A DNA stretch of 11,734 nt from Roseibacillus sp. (GTDB lineage: Bacteria; Verrucomicrobiota; Verrucomicrobiia; Verrucomicrobiales; Akkermansiaceae). How positions within the stretch are numbered: position 1 is the first letter of the stretch; each line of letters begins with the position of its first letter. Shown piece after piece: positions 1 through 6,225 of this stretch. Both the position numbers and the translations under genes were made by a program. Location of the stretch: contig PBTP01000034.1 of assembly GCA_002729275.1 (NCBI GenBank), positions 8,046 through 19,779 of the forward strand, written 5' to 3'. The notes under the pieces are model-generated. The model was not told where the DNA came from and searched no databases. It saw only the letters and a list, made by a program, of their open reading frames with translations.

Positions 1-1
1 A

Positions 2-118
2 GATCCTCATGAGTGGTCCAACTTAGCGCGTCGTGACGAATACGATAGTGTCAAGGAGTCTCACCGCTCGTGGTTGCCCTCCAAGGAGGCGAAGGAGGTT
101 GCCGGTTTAAAGAGGTAG
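2..118 (+). CDS. C-terminal end of a sulfatase-like protein (partial)
   Basis: The frame is open from the left edge to a TAG at 116-118 and gives 38 residues. It starts DPHEWSNLARRDEYDSVK and continues to a WLP and a short basic tail. The pattern DPxEWxNLA, then an acidic/tyrosine segment and a WLP, is the usual C-terminal end of formylglycine sulfatases of the iduronate-2-sulfatase-like group, where this segment follows the last strand of the alkaline-phosphatase fold. The catalytic part lies outside the window, so substrate and activity cannot be judged. Sulfatases are abundant in marine Verrucomicrobiota that degrade sulfated polysaccharides, and many are exported. The gene runs in the same direction as the secretion operon, but the 252 bases to gspG argue against tight coupling. 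The assignment rests on a short tail and so is probable, not certain. Confidence 0.72.
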   Translation, partial: DPHEWSNLARRDEYDSVKESHRSWLPSKEAKEVAGLKR

Positions 119-370
119 GAGGCTTGTCATGCCCCTTATCCGCCCTCGTCCGGATCAACCCATCTGATACACAAATCGGGTAGTAAAGGGAGCGATTGAG
201 GGTAAAAAAGAGCGGAATGTGCGGAAATGGAGTAAGTTCACCGCATATAGGCTCAAGGACGCTAGTCTCTCAGACTTCGAGACGTGAAAAAACTAGTGAT
301 TCCACAGAATTTTTCAGTCGAAAGGGACTATGATCCCTGTAAGTTAACCCCCGAAAGCCGCATCCATTTA
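119..370. other. Gap before the secretion operon
   Basis: This stretch separates the sulfatase tail from the preferred gspG start. I see no convincing sigma-70 promoter: TATAGG at 246-251 matches four of six -10 bases, but nothing like TTGACA lies 16-18 bases upstream. A small hairpin can form from GTCTC at 265-269 and GAGAC at 279-283, just before the alternative GTG start at 284; it has no T-run and is not a typical terminator. A second weak hairpin (ATCCG with CGGAT, about 138-156) also lacks a T-run. The operon promoter should be here or further upstream, but I cannot place it. Confidence 0.5.
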
Positions 371-823
371 ATGAAAGTGAAGTGTAAGCATCAACATAGG
401 AGTCACGCCACAGGTTCGCAGGGATTTACCCTTCTCGAGATGGTCATTGTCTTGGGGATCATTGGCTTGATCCTTGGGGCGGCGATTGGACTCAGTGGGG
501 GCTTCACCGGATTTGGACGGGAAGTGCAGACGAAGAGTAAGCTGCAGCGGATAAATAGTGCGCTCACGATGTACAGACACAGGGCTGGCCATTACCCTTC
601 GGAGTCCCAAGGTGTAAACGCGCTAGTTGAGAGGCCGACCAGCGCTCCAGAACCAAGAAGCTGGGAGGCCACCTTCAAGAGTTTGCCTAAGGACGGCTGG
701 GATCAGGAATTCGTCTACAAGTATCCAGGGAGCAAGGACCGGAGCTACCCAGAAGTGATTTCGAAAGGGAAAGACGGCGAAGCAGGCACGGATGATGACC
801 TCAGCAGTCAGGACCAAGAATAG
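371..823 (+). CDS. gspG: Type II secretion major pseudopilin GspG
   Basis: GspG is the main subunit of the periplasmic pseudopilus that pushes folded substrates through the secretin. From the ATG at 371 the protein has 150 residues, the usual GspG size. An 18-residue basic leader ends in Gly, followed by the mature N-terminus FTLLEMVIVLGIIGLILG: the prepilin peptidase site with Glu at +5 and a hydrophobic helix. The later LPKDGW, YPEVISKGKDG and GTDDD segments match the conserved GspG C-terminal region, whose aspartates bind calcium in characterised homologues. A GTG at 284 would add 29 residues (MKKLVIPQNF...) unlike any prepilin leader, so I prefer 371, although neither start has a clear Shine-Dalgarno site. 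The 3' end overlaps gspH by 32 bases. The family call is firm; only the start is uncertain. Confidence 0.93.
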   Translation: MKVKCKHQHRSHATGSQGFTLLEMVIVLGIIGLILGAAIGLSGGFTGFGREVQTKSKLQRINSALTMYRHRAGHYPSESQGVNALVERPTSAPEPRSWEATFKSLPKDGWDQEFVYKYPGSKDRSYPEVISKGKDGEAGTDDDLSSQDQE

Positions 824-1388
824 ACTGACCTCGAGTACTGGGCGACAGAGGGGAATGACCCTCTTGGAAACCATCCTTGCGATGGTGATCGTCTTGATTG
901 TGATTGGGGTAGGTCTGGCCTACCAGTTTACTTCCAATGACAAGGAGTTGCTCAGGAAGGCAAGCATCAGGATTGAAGCCATGTCTTCGCGCGGTCATGC
1001 CATGTCGGTGCTTCACCAGAAGCCATTTTGGATTCGGATCGAGCGAGATAAAGTCGTGTTGGCTGGGGCTGATGTGCGCCGGCAGGAGCCGGAGGACCAG
1101 ATCGGCGTCTCCGGATTGACCGAGGATGAGGAGTTCAGTGAGTCTAATGAGGAGGTTTACGACACTCTCGAGGCTGGGGAAGCAGTAATCGCGCTGCGCC
1201 GATGGGGAACCCAGGAGGATGCATGGATTGAGCCCGAGGAGGGGGAATCGATCGTCTGGCAGTTCCAGAGCACTGGACTGTGCGAGCCGGTTTCGATCCG
1301 GGTAGCGCGAGAAGACAGCTACATCATCATGCACATGAATCCGCTGACTGCTCGGGTTGATGAAGAGGAGGCGGTCATCGTTCAATGA
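792..1388 (+). CDS. gspH: Type II secretion minor pseudopilin, GspH-like
   Basis: This 198-residue protein has a prepilin N-terminus: leader to G21, then MTLLETILAMVIVLIVIGVG with Glu at mature position +5 and a membrane helix at about 24-44. The C-terminal part (WQFQSTGLCEPVSIRV, then a strand ending PLTARV) has the pattern of the GspH beta-sandwich, where a Gly-containing strand is followed by a tGxV-like end. GspH is a minor pseudopilin at or near the pilus tip. Its position between gspG and gspI supports the call. The middle (residues 99-130) is very acidic, with 13 Asp/Glu in 32 residues, which is odd for the family. Translation may begin at 792 or at the adjacent ATG at 795. The end overlaps gspI in an ATGA. 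Confidence 0.82.
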   Translation: MMTSAVRTKNRLTSSTGRQRGMTLLETILAMVIVLIVIGVGLAYQFTSNDKELLRKASIRIEAMSSRGHAMSVLHQKPFWIRIERDKVVLAGADVRRQEPEDQIGVSGLTEDEEFSESNEEVYDTLEAGEAVIALRRWGTQEDAWIEPEEGESIVWQFQSTGLCEPVSIRVAREDSYIIMHMNPLTARVDEEEAVIVQ

Positions 1389-1822
1389 AGAAAGGCGATT
1401 TCAGAGCGCGGAAGCGTAAGGGGTTCATCCTGATGGAGGTCATGATTGCCCTGACGGTGTTTTCCATGGTGGGAGTTTCTTACATGGTAGCGCTCAACGA
1501 TATTGCTGAGATCCTGCGCGAAATGCGGCGTGATGCTAAAATGGGGCGTATCCTGCAGAGCGAGCTGATGAAGTATGCCACCCTGCCGGAGATCGAGGAG
1601 ATGGAAGAGAGCTACCCCCTGGAGGAGAAGACCGATTTGGAGATTCAGGTGATTATTCAGCCGCTGGAGGACGTCGTGGAAGAACAGCGGATCACGACGG
1701 AGAAGGGACGAGTCATGCAGCAGATGTTTCATGTGCAGGTAATTGGTACCTGGTATGAGGATCTTATCTACCATGAGAGAACTGCCGAAACGTGGCGTTA
1801 TGCGAGACTCTACCAGCAGTAA
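1385..1822 (+). CDS. gspI: Type II secretion minor pseudopilin, GspI-like
   Basis: The 145-residue product begins with a 13-residue leader rich in Arg and Lys that ends KRKG, followed by FILMEVMIALTVFSMVGVSY. This gives a prepilin peptidase cut after G13, Glu at +5 (E18) and a hydrophobic helix. A helical segment with many charged residues follows (ALNDIAEILREMRRD), then a short alpha/beta domain ending in WRYARLYQQ, consistent with the small ferredoxin-like fold of GspI. GspI starts the minor pseudopilin tip complex with GspJ and GspK, and the three genes are consecutive here. The start is set by the ATGA overlap with gspH. Similarity beyond the N-terminus is weak by eye, so the call leans on gene order and size. 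Confidence 0.82.
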   Translation: MKKGDFRARKRKGFILMEVMIALTVFSMVGVSYMVALNDIAEILREMRRDAKMGRILQSELMKYATLPEIEEMEESYPLEEKTDLEIQVIIQPLEDVVEEQRITTEKGRVMQQMFHVQVIGTWYEDLIYHERTAETWRYARLYQQ

Positions 1823-2708
1823 TTGCTCTCGAGGAATGAGGCGGCGAGGACGGCGGGGGATCCTGCTCCTCGAGGCCGTGCTGGCTCTGGCAATTGCTGG
1901 AATCCTTCTGGTTTCGGTCATGTGGATCGTCGATGGTGCTCTGCAGATGTCGAATGAGATGGCGGATGATGGCCGGGAGCACATGACCCAGGAGGCGCTC
2001 ATTAACTTTCTTGACCGAAACTTCAGCCAGTTGCCCGGAAACGCCGAGGTCGAACTTGAGAGGCAGGACGCCGGTTCCCATTTCCTGAGTGATCTTACGT
2101 TCCAGAATGTGCCGACTTCCTTCTCGTGGTCAGGTCAGGCCATATCGGCTGAGGCTGTGCAGCTATCGACGATCCCGACGAGGAGCGGGGACCTCGACGT
2201 GGTTCTTCGTTACTACGAGGAAGCGATCCTCGATGACAGCGACTCCACGGCGAACGTGAATGCGGAGCCTGTCGCTGAGATCACACTGCTGAAGGATGTC
2301 TTCTTCTTTGAGTGGTGGGCGAGAGATGGAAGGGCATTGGGGGACGATGCACAGGGATACACAGAAACGTGGGATGTTCGCGGGCGATTGCCCATCCAGA
2401 TGGAGCTGAGAGTAAAATTCGATGAGAATTCGGATGAGATTGTCCATCATTTCTGGCTTCCGCCCAAATTGAATCCAGAGAGTGTGGTCAGATCGCAACG
2501 CCGGGCAGCGCCACAGGGTGGGGGTGGAAACTCTGGCAGAAATTCCTCCGGTCGCGATGCTGGTCGCGGGAGAGAAGGTGGGGACAGGCGTGAGAGCCGA
2601 GGCAGCAGCAGAGGCAGTGATAGAGGAGCTCCGACACGTACCACTCCTCCGAGTCGTGGAAGTGGGAACCGTGCTGCTCCACCGAACCCGGGAGGCTCAG
2701 GACGATGA
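1800..2708 (+). CDS. gspJ: Type II secretion minor pseudopilin, GspJ-like, with Arg/Gly-rich tail
   Basis: From ATG 1800 the protein has 302 residues. The leader ends RRRGRRG, and the mature start ILLLEAVLALAIAGILLVSV has Glu at +5 (E25) and a membrane helix. The body (about 45-230) has the GspJ pattern of a long helix, a segment LDVVLRYYEE, LKDVFFFEWWARDG and a closing LPIQMELRVKFDE, close to the family's LP..v.l.l ending. GspJ forms the pseudopilus tip with GspI and GspK. Residues 231-302 are a tail very rich in Gly (18), Arg (16) and Ser (11), not normal for GspJ, which is usually about 200 residues. Other possible starts are 1743 and 1773, and 1836, which would leave an eight-residue leader. 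The end overlaps gspK in an ATGA. Confidence 0.82.
   Translation: MRDSTSSNCSRGMRRRGRRGILLLEAVLALAIAGILLVSVMWIVDGALQMSNEMADDGREHMTQEALINFLDRNFSQLPGNAEVELERQDAGSHFLSDLTFQNVPTSFSWSGQAISAEAVQLSTIPTRSGDLDVVLRYYEEAILDDSDSTANVNAEPVAEITLLKDVFFFEWWARDGRALGDDAQGYTETWDVRGRLPIQMELRVKFDENSDEIVHHFWLPPKLNPESVVRSQRRAAPQGGGGNSGRNSSGRDAGRGREGGDRRESRGSSRGSDRGAPTRTTPPSRGSGNRAAPPNPGGSGR
2490..2705 (+). other. Arg/Gly/Ser low-complexity tail of GspJ
   Basis: The last 72 codons of gspJ encode a segment with repeated RG, SRG and GR pairs, several SRGS-like units and a Pro-rich end. By count it has 18 Gly, 16 Arg and 11 Ser, few acidic and almost no large hydrophobic residues. It is probably disordered and strongly positive. 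After pseudopilin insertion it would sit in the periplasm. The reading frame is intact through to the ATGA overlap with gspK, so this looks like real coding sequence and not a frameshifted end. Confidence 0.85.
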
Positions 2709-3715
2709 AAGTTGGATTTTTAGATGTGCAAGGAAAGACGCCGAAAAAGGTGGTCTCTGCTCCGGCGCATGGAGGGAGGCGAGGGAGCACCATGGTTGCT
2801 GTCTTTTGGCTGATTAGCGTGATGGCCCTCTATATCTTTACCGCTATCCAGTTACTTGATTACGAGGATCGGCTGGTATCAGGCCAAGTCGAAGGGACAA
2901 GGGCCAGTCAGATGGCTGAGATGGGCGTTTCAGTCGCCTGCAACCCGGTTGTTGAACGCTCTGATTACCTTTTGCTGGAGCAGCGGTTTCCTGGAGACGT
3001 TGGGTTTACTGCTACCATCGAGTCGGAAGGATCCCGCTTTAATATCAATTCGCTGTTGATGAACCGGGGAGACGGAGCCGATCCGGACAAGGCTCTTCTC
3101 CGCGAGATGTTCGTAGAATGGGGCGCGGAAGATGATTTTGCTCAGGAAGTGGTGGACGCCCTCGTGGACTGGGTGGATGAGAATGAGCTCGAAGAGCTCA
3201 ATGGGGCAGAATTTCCGTTCTACGAAGGCGAAGGCTTTCTGAACAGGCCCTACAACCGCCCGTTTTACTCCCTTGATGAGATGCGGCTGGTGCGGGGAAT
3301 GGAGGACTTGGAGCGTATTTATCCCGGATGGAGGGAATGGTTCACGATCTGGAGTAGTGGAGGCTTGGACGTCAACGAGGCGGATCCGGAAAAGCTGGCC
3401 CGTGCCGCGGAGGTGTCCATCGATGATGCGACATCGATTCGGGATCGGGTCCTCGGGCCGGACATGATTCGAGGGACAGAGGATGATCAGCCTTTTAGTA
3501 ATAGCAGAGAGGTCCTCGATTTGCTAGGGGTTCCGGACATTCAGCGGATGATCGTCGAGCCCCGTCTTACAGCCAACGACCCAACCACCCGGATTGAGTC
3601 GACGGGCTGGTCTGGATTGGGCGGATCGCAGATCAAACGCCGAATTACTCTGATTGTCAGAAACAGGACGGGTCGTCCGTCAATCCTCGAGAGAAAAGTG
3701 GAACAGGTGCCATGA
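2705..3715 (+). CDS. gspK: Type II secretion minor pseudopilin GspK
   Basis: GspK is the large minor pseudopilin that caps the pilus tip. The 336-residue length is typical. A 27-residue leader ends GGRRG, and the mature segment STMVAVFWLISVMALYIFTA lacks Glu at +5, as GspK normally does. Family marks follow in order: SEGSRFNINSLL (107-118), DALVDWVDENE (151-161), the NRPYNRPFYSLDEMRLVRGM segment (180-199) and LDVNEADPEKL (221-231), the last in the helical insert of the fold. These make the assignment firm. The start is fixed by the ATGA overlap with gspJ, and the stop overlaps gspL in the same way. Confidence 0.93.
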   Translation: MKVGFLDVQGKTPKKVVSAPAHGGRRGSTMVAVFWLISVMALYIFTAIQLLDYEDRLVSGQVEGTRASQMAEMGVSVACNPVVERSDYLLLEQRFPGDVGFTATIESEGSRFNINSLLMNRGDGADPDKALLREMFVEWGAEDDFAQEVVDALVDWVDENELEELNGAEFPFYEGEGFLNRPYNRPFYSLDEMRLVRGMEDLERIYPGWREWFTIWSSGGLDVNEADPEKLARAAEVSIDDATSIRDRVLGPDMIRGTEDDQPFSNSREVLDLLGVPDIQRMIVEPRLTANDPTTRIESTGWSGLGGSQIKRRITLIVRNRTGRPSILERKVEQVP

Positions 3716-5025
3716 GCTCAAAGGCTAAAAAGAAAGGTGAGAAGGTTCTCCTCATGCCCGGTTCTGAGGGATGGGAGGTCTGGACTGCGGAGGTGGGCGG
3801 AACTGGATTCAGCCTTCACGAGCGCTCCGGAGAGATTCGGGTGCTCGATGTAGTTGGAGTTCCGGCAGGGGATCTGACGATGGCATTTCCAGTTCGCGAT
3901 GTTTCCGCGTTACCATTTCGTGCTTCCACGACTGATGATGCATTACTCAGCGATCTTGCGGAAACTCATCTTGAAAGAATGGGAGCACGCCCGGGGCTTG
4001 ATGCAGGAGTCCTTAGCGATGTGTTTAAGGTCGCCACGCGGGGAGAGGAAACCCTTGCTGTTCCGGTCGTCCTTGCTCCTCCCTTTGAGGGAGACCTGCC
4101 CCGCCGGGCACCACAGAATTTCGATATCTCATCCCGTTGTCTGCCCATGCCCTCCACCGGGTTGGTGGTTTGGAAGGAGCTGGGACGGTGGGTCTTTGCG
4201 CTTTCTGTGGAGGGCCAGCCTCTTGAGTATGAAGCCTTGGCAATCAATCAGCTGAGTGAAGATGCGGGCCGGGAAATTCGTCTTGCAATGATGCAGATGG
4301 AGTTACAAGGCCTGATAGGAACCCTGCCCCGGAATTGTATCGTCTGGGTAGGAGAGGGAGAACCCTCGCCAACAGCGGATGAGCTTCAATCCCTCGGTGA
4401 AGGTGTAGGCCTGCAAGGTCCCGCAAGCGTGGAGTCTAAACCCGCCCCAGAGCTGCCAAGTCGGTCCAGTCAGTTGCTTCCTGCCGACGTGCGGGCAGAG
4501 CGGGTTACGAGGCAGAAGAAAAAGCAGGTTATGATGGCTTCAGGAGCGGGAGCGCTGCTGTATCTCGGCCTGATCGGATGGCTGCTTGTGAGTCTTTCTG
4601 GTAAAAAGGCAGCTGCTGATAAAGCCATGTTCGCATACACACCATACACTGACGTCTATGAGGACGGTCTACGTTACGAAAGAAAGTGGAGGGAGCTCGG
4701 GCCGGTCATAGAGCAGGAGTTCAGTACGGTGGAGCTCTTGTATCACTGCATTCGGGCTCGCCAAGGTGAAGAGGGAATTCGTCTGGATCGGGCGGATATC
4801 ACCAATCAGGTATCGGTTGATGGGGATGGAAACCTTCAGCGGATTCTTGATATTCGCCTTCAGGGAAAAACCGATGAATTAGGGCAGGCGAACGCGTTTG
4901 ATGAGGCGCTGCAAGGAGCCAGAGGATTGGTTGATTTTCAGTGGAATATGCCTTCTGCGCAACAGAAGGGTGATAAGTGGTCCTTCCAGTGGGGGGCAGC
5001 GGTTTCAAATTCTGAAGAACTGTAA
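3712..5025 (+). CDS. gspL: Type II secretion platform protein, GspL-like
   Basis: GspL links the cytoplasmic ATPase GspE to the inner-membrane platform and to GspM. This 437-residue protein has the right layout: a cytoplasmic part of about 273 residues with alternating strands and helices, a basic stretch RQKKKQ just before a single membrane helix (about 276-296, ALLYLGLIGWLLVSL), and a periplasmic part of about 140 residues (297-437). The sequence LLPADVRAERVTRQKK before the helix resembles the LLP...R segment that precedes the membrane helix in GspL. Sequence identity to classical GspL looks low, and an actin-like fold cannot be proved by eye, so the call depends on architecture and position between gspK and gspM. 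It ends in TAATAATG: two stops, the second overlapping the gspM start. Confidence 0.82.
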   Translation: MSSKAKKKGEKVLLMPGSEGWEVWTAEVGGTGFSLHERSGEIRVLDVVGVPAGDLTMAFPVRDVSALPFRASTTDDALLSDLAETHLERMGARPGLDAGVLSDVFKVATRGEETLAVPVVLAPPFEGDLPRRAPQNFDISSRCLPMPSTGLVVWKELGRWVFALSVEGQPLEYEALAINQLSEDAGREIRLAMMQMELQGLIGTLPRNCIVWVGEGEPSPTADELQSLGEGVGLQGPASVESKPAPELPSRSSQLLPADVRAERVTRQKKKQVMMASGAGALLYLGLIGWLLVSLSGKKAAADKAMFAYTPYTDVYEDGLRYERKWRELGPVIEQEFSTVELLYHCIRARQGEEGIRLDRADITNQVSVDGDGNLQRILDIRLQGKTDELGQANAFDEALQGARGLVDFQWNMPSAQQKGDKWSFQWGAAVSNSEEL

Positions 5026-5027
5026 TA

Positions 5028-5600
5028 ATGAGTGAGAGGGAGAGGAAACTTCTAGTCCTGGTAGGGGTGCTTGTATTCGGGCTGCTCAATGTTGCGGCCT
5101 ATAAATATTACTACCTGCCACAAAAGGCGAAGGCGGACAAAAGCCAGGCTGAATTCACGAAGATGAGGCAAGAGGCCATTGAGAATTTGGAGGAGCAGGA
5201 TTCCCAGCGCGGGGAGATTGAATGGCTTCAGCGTAACGAACAAAAGGTGATCAAGAGTTCGCAGCAGGCGTTAACTGATCTGGAGGCAATGGCCAACCGG
5301 GAGGCACAGCGAAGGGGGCTGACAGTGAAGAGAGTGAAGCCTCTGCCTGCACTGGAAGATCAAAAGTTGGAGTTTCACCGGGCACGGGTGGAGATCGAAG
5401 TGAGCGGGCGGGAACAGGTCCTGTTTCAGTGGATCGATCGATTGAATGCTCCTTCCGACCTGCGTGCCGCTACGACCCTTAGTATCAACCCAAAAAAGGA
5501 CGACGATACCCAGGTAGACTGCCGTGTTACTCTCGAGCAATGGTTCCTCCCGAAAGAAAAGTTGGAGAGCCAGAATGCTAGCGAAGAAGGTTCAACCTAA
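5028..5600 (+). CDS. gspM: Type II secretion platform protein, GspM-like
   Basis: This 190-residue protein has a short cytoplasmic start (MSERERK), one membrane helix (about 8-27, LLVLVGVLVFGLLNVAAY), a long charged helical stretch likely to form a coiled coil (about 30-95), and a C-terminal domain (about 97-175) with strand-helix-strand patterns: LTVKRVKPLP, RARVEIEVSGREQVLFQWID and QVDCRVTLEQWF. This is the organisation of GspM/PilO proteins, where a ferredoxin-like periplasmic domain pairs with the matching domain of GspL. The gene starts two bases after the gspL stop and is very likely coupled to it. A PilO-type reading would mean the same role. The acidic, Ser-rich end (ESQNASEEGST) appears disordered. 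Confidence 0.78.
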   Translation: MSERERKLLVLVGVLVFGLLNVAAYKYYYLPQKAKADKSQAEFTKMRQEAIENLEEQDSQRGEIEWLQRNEQKVIKSSQQALTDLEAMANREAQRRGLTVKRVKPLPALEDQKLEFHRARVEIEVSGREQVLFQWIDRLNAPSDLRAATTLSINPKKDDDTQVDCRVTLEQWFLPKEKLESQNASEEGST

Positions 5601-5611
5601 AGATTTAAACC

Positions 5612-6196
5612 ATGATTAATCTCCCCAGACCACGACTGGTTCTGTTCCTTGCGGCGGGGCTGCTCCTTTCCCTGCCGCTCGAGGCTCAGGTTCCTAAAAA
5701 GCAGCCTCTTGGGCGCTACAGCGAACTGTGGACGAAGTCGGCTTTCACGATACCACCGCTCAAGGAAGTAGTAGCGGTTGAAGAAGAAAACCCTCTGGAA
5801 GAGTATACACTCGCAGGGGCATGCGAAGTAGAGGGGGGCTGGTTTGTGGTCTTGATTAATAAGAAGGAGCGAGACAAGCGGATCCGGTTGCATCCAGATG
5901 AGGAGAACGAAGAAGGATTCGAGGTCGTAAAGGTGGACCGTGGATTGTCCTACATGGATACGCGGGTCGAGATTAAGAGCCGGAGCGGGAAGATTGGAGC
6001 GGTAGAGTATGACGAGAAGTTTATCGTGCTTAAAAAGGCAACTCCAAAGGCTCCAGCGGGCAAGAAGCCCACTGTCAAACCCAGTCAGCGACCATCTACT
6101 CCTCAGCGGACCGCAACCCCTTCTAAACGTCCGACCAGTCCCTCCTCAGGAGGAAAGCCGCGTGTTCGACGCATCCCAAGTCCTCCCAGTCGTTAG
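5612..6196 (+). CDS. Exported protein with GspC-like domain and basic Pro-rich tail
   Basis: I do not recognise a named family. The 194-residue product has a hydrophobic N-terminal segment (about 8-24, LVLFLAAGLLLSLPLEA) that could be a cleaved signal peptide or a membrane anchor. Residues 64-139 read as a small all-beta domain: EYTLAGACEVEGGWFVVLIN, then charged residues, GFEVVKVDRG, TRVEIKSRSG and FIVLKK. This resembles the homology region of GspC, which contacts the GspD N0 domain and joins the platform to the secretin. The tail (141-194) is rich in Pro, Lys, Arg, Ser and Thr and is probably disordered. The position between gspM and gspD and the lack of any other gspC support a coupling role, but this is inference. 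It lacks the PDZ or coiled-coil end of classical GspC. The start has no clear Shine-Dalgarno site. Confidence 0.6.
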   Translation: MINLPRPRLVLFLAAGLLLSLPLEAQVPKKQPLGRYSELWTKSAFTIPPLKEVVAVEEENPLEEYTLAGACEVEGGWFVVLINKKERDKRIRLHPDEENEEGFEVVKVDRGLSYMDTRVEIKSRSGKIGAVEYDEKFIVLKKATPKAPAGKKPTVKPSQRPSTPQRTATPSKRPTSPSSGGKPRVRRIPSPPSR

Positions 6197-6225
6197 AGGA
6201 CAGATAGTTTTTACCCAGCATCATC

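Noticed and set aside
284..370. N-terminal extension of GspG from a GTG start
   Set aside because: The 29 added residues are not like a prepilin leader, and the ATG at 371 yields a normal basic leader ending in Gly before FTLLE. I use 371 but keep 284 as an alternative.
801..1385. Long minus-strand open frame opposite gspH
   Set aside because: It lies antisense to a well-supported pseudopilin gene and its translation has no recognisable domain or start context.
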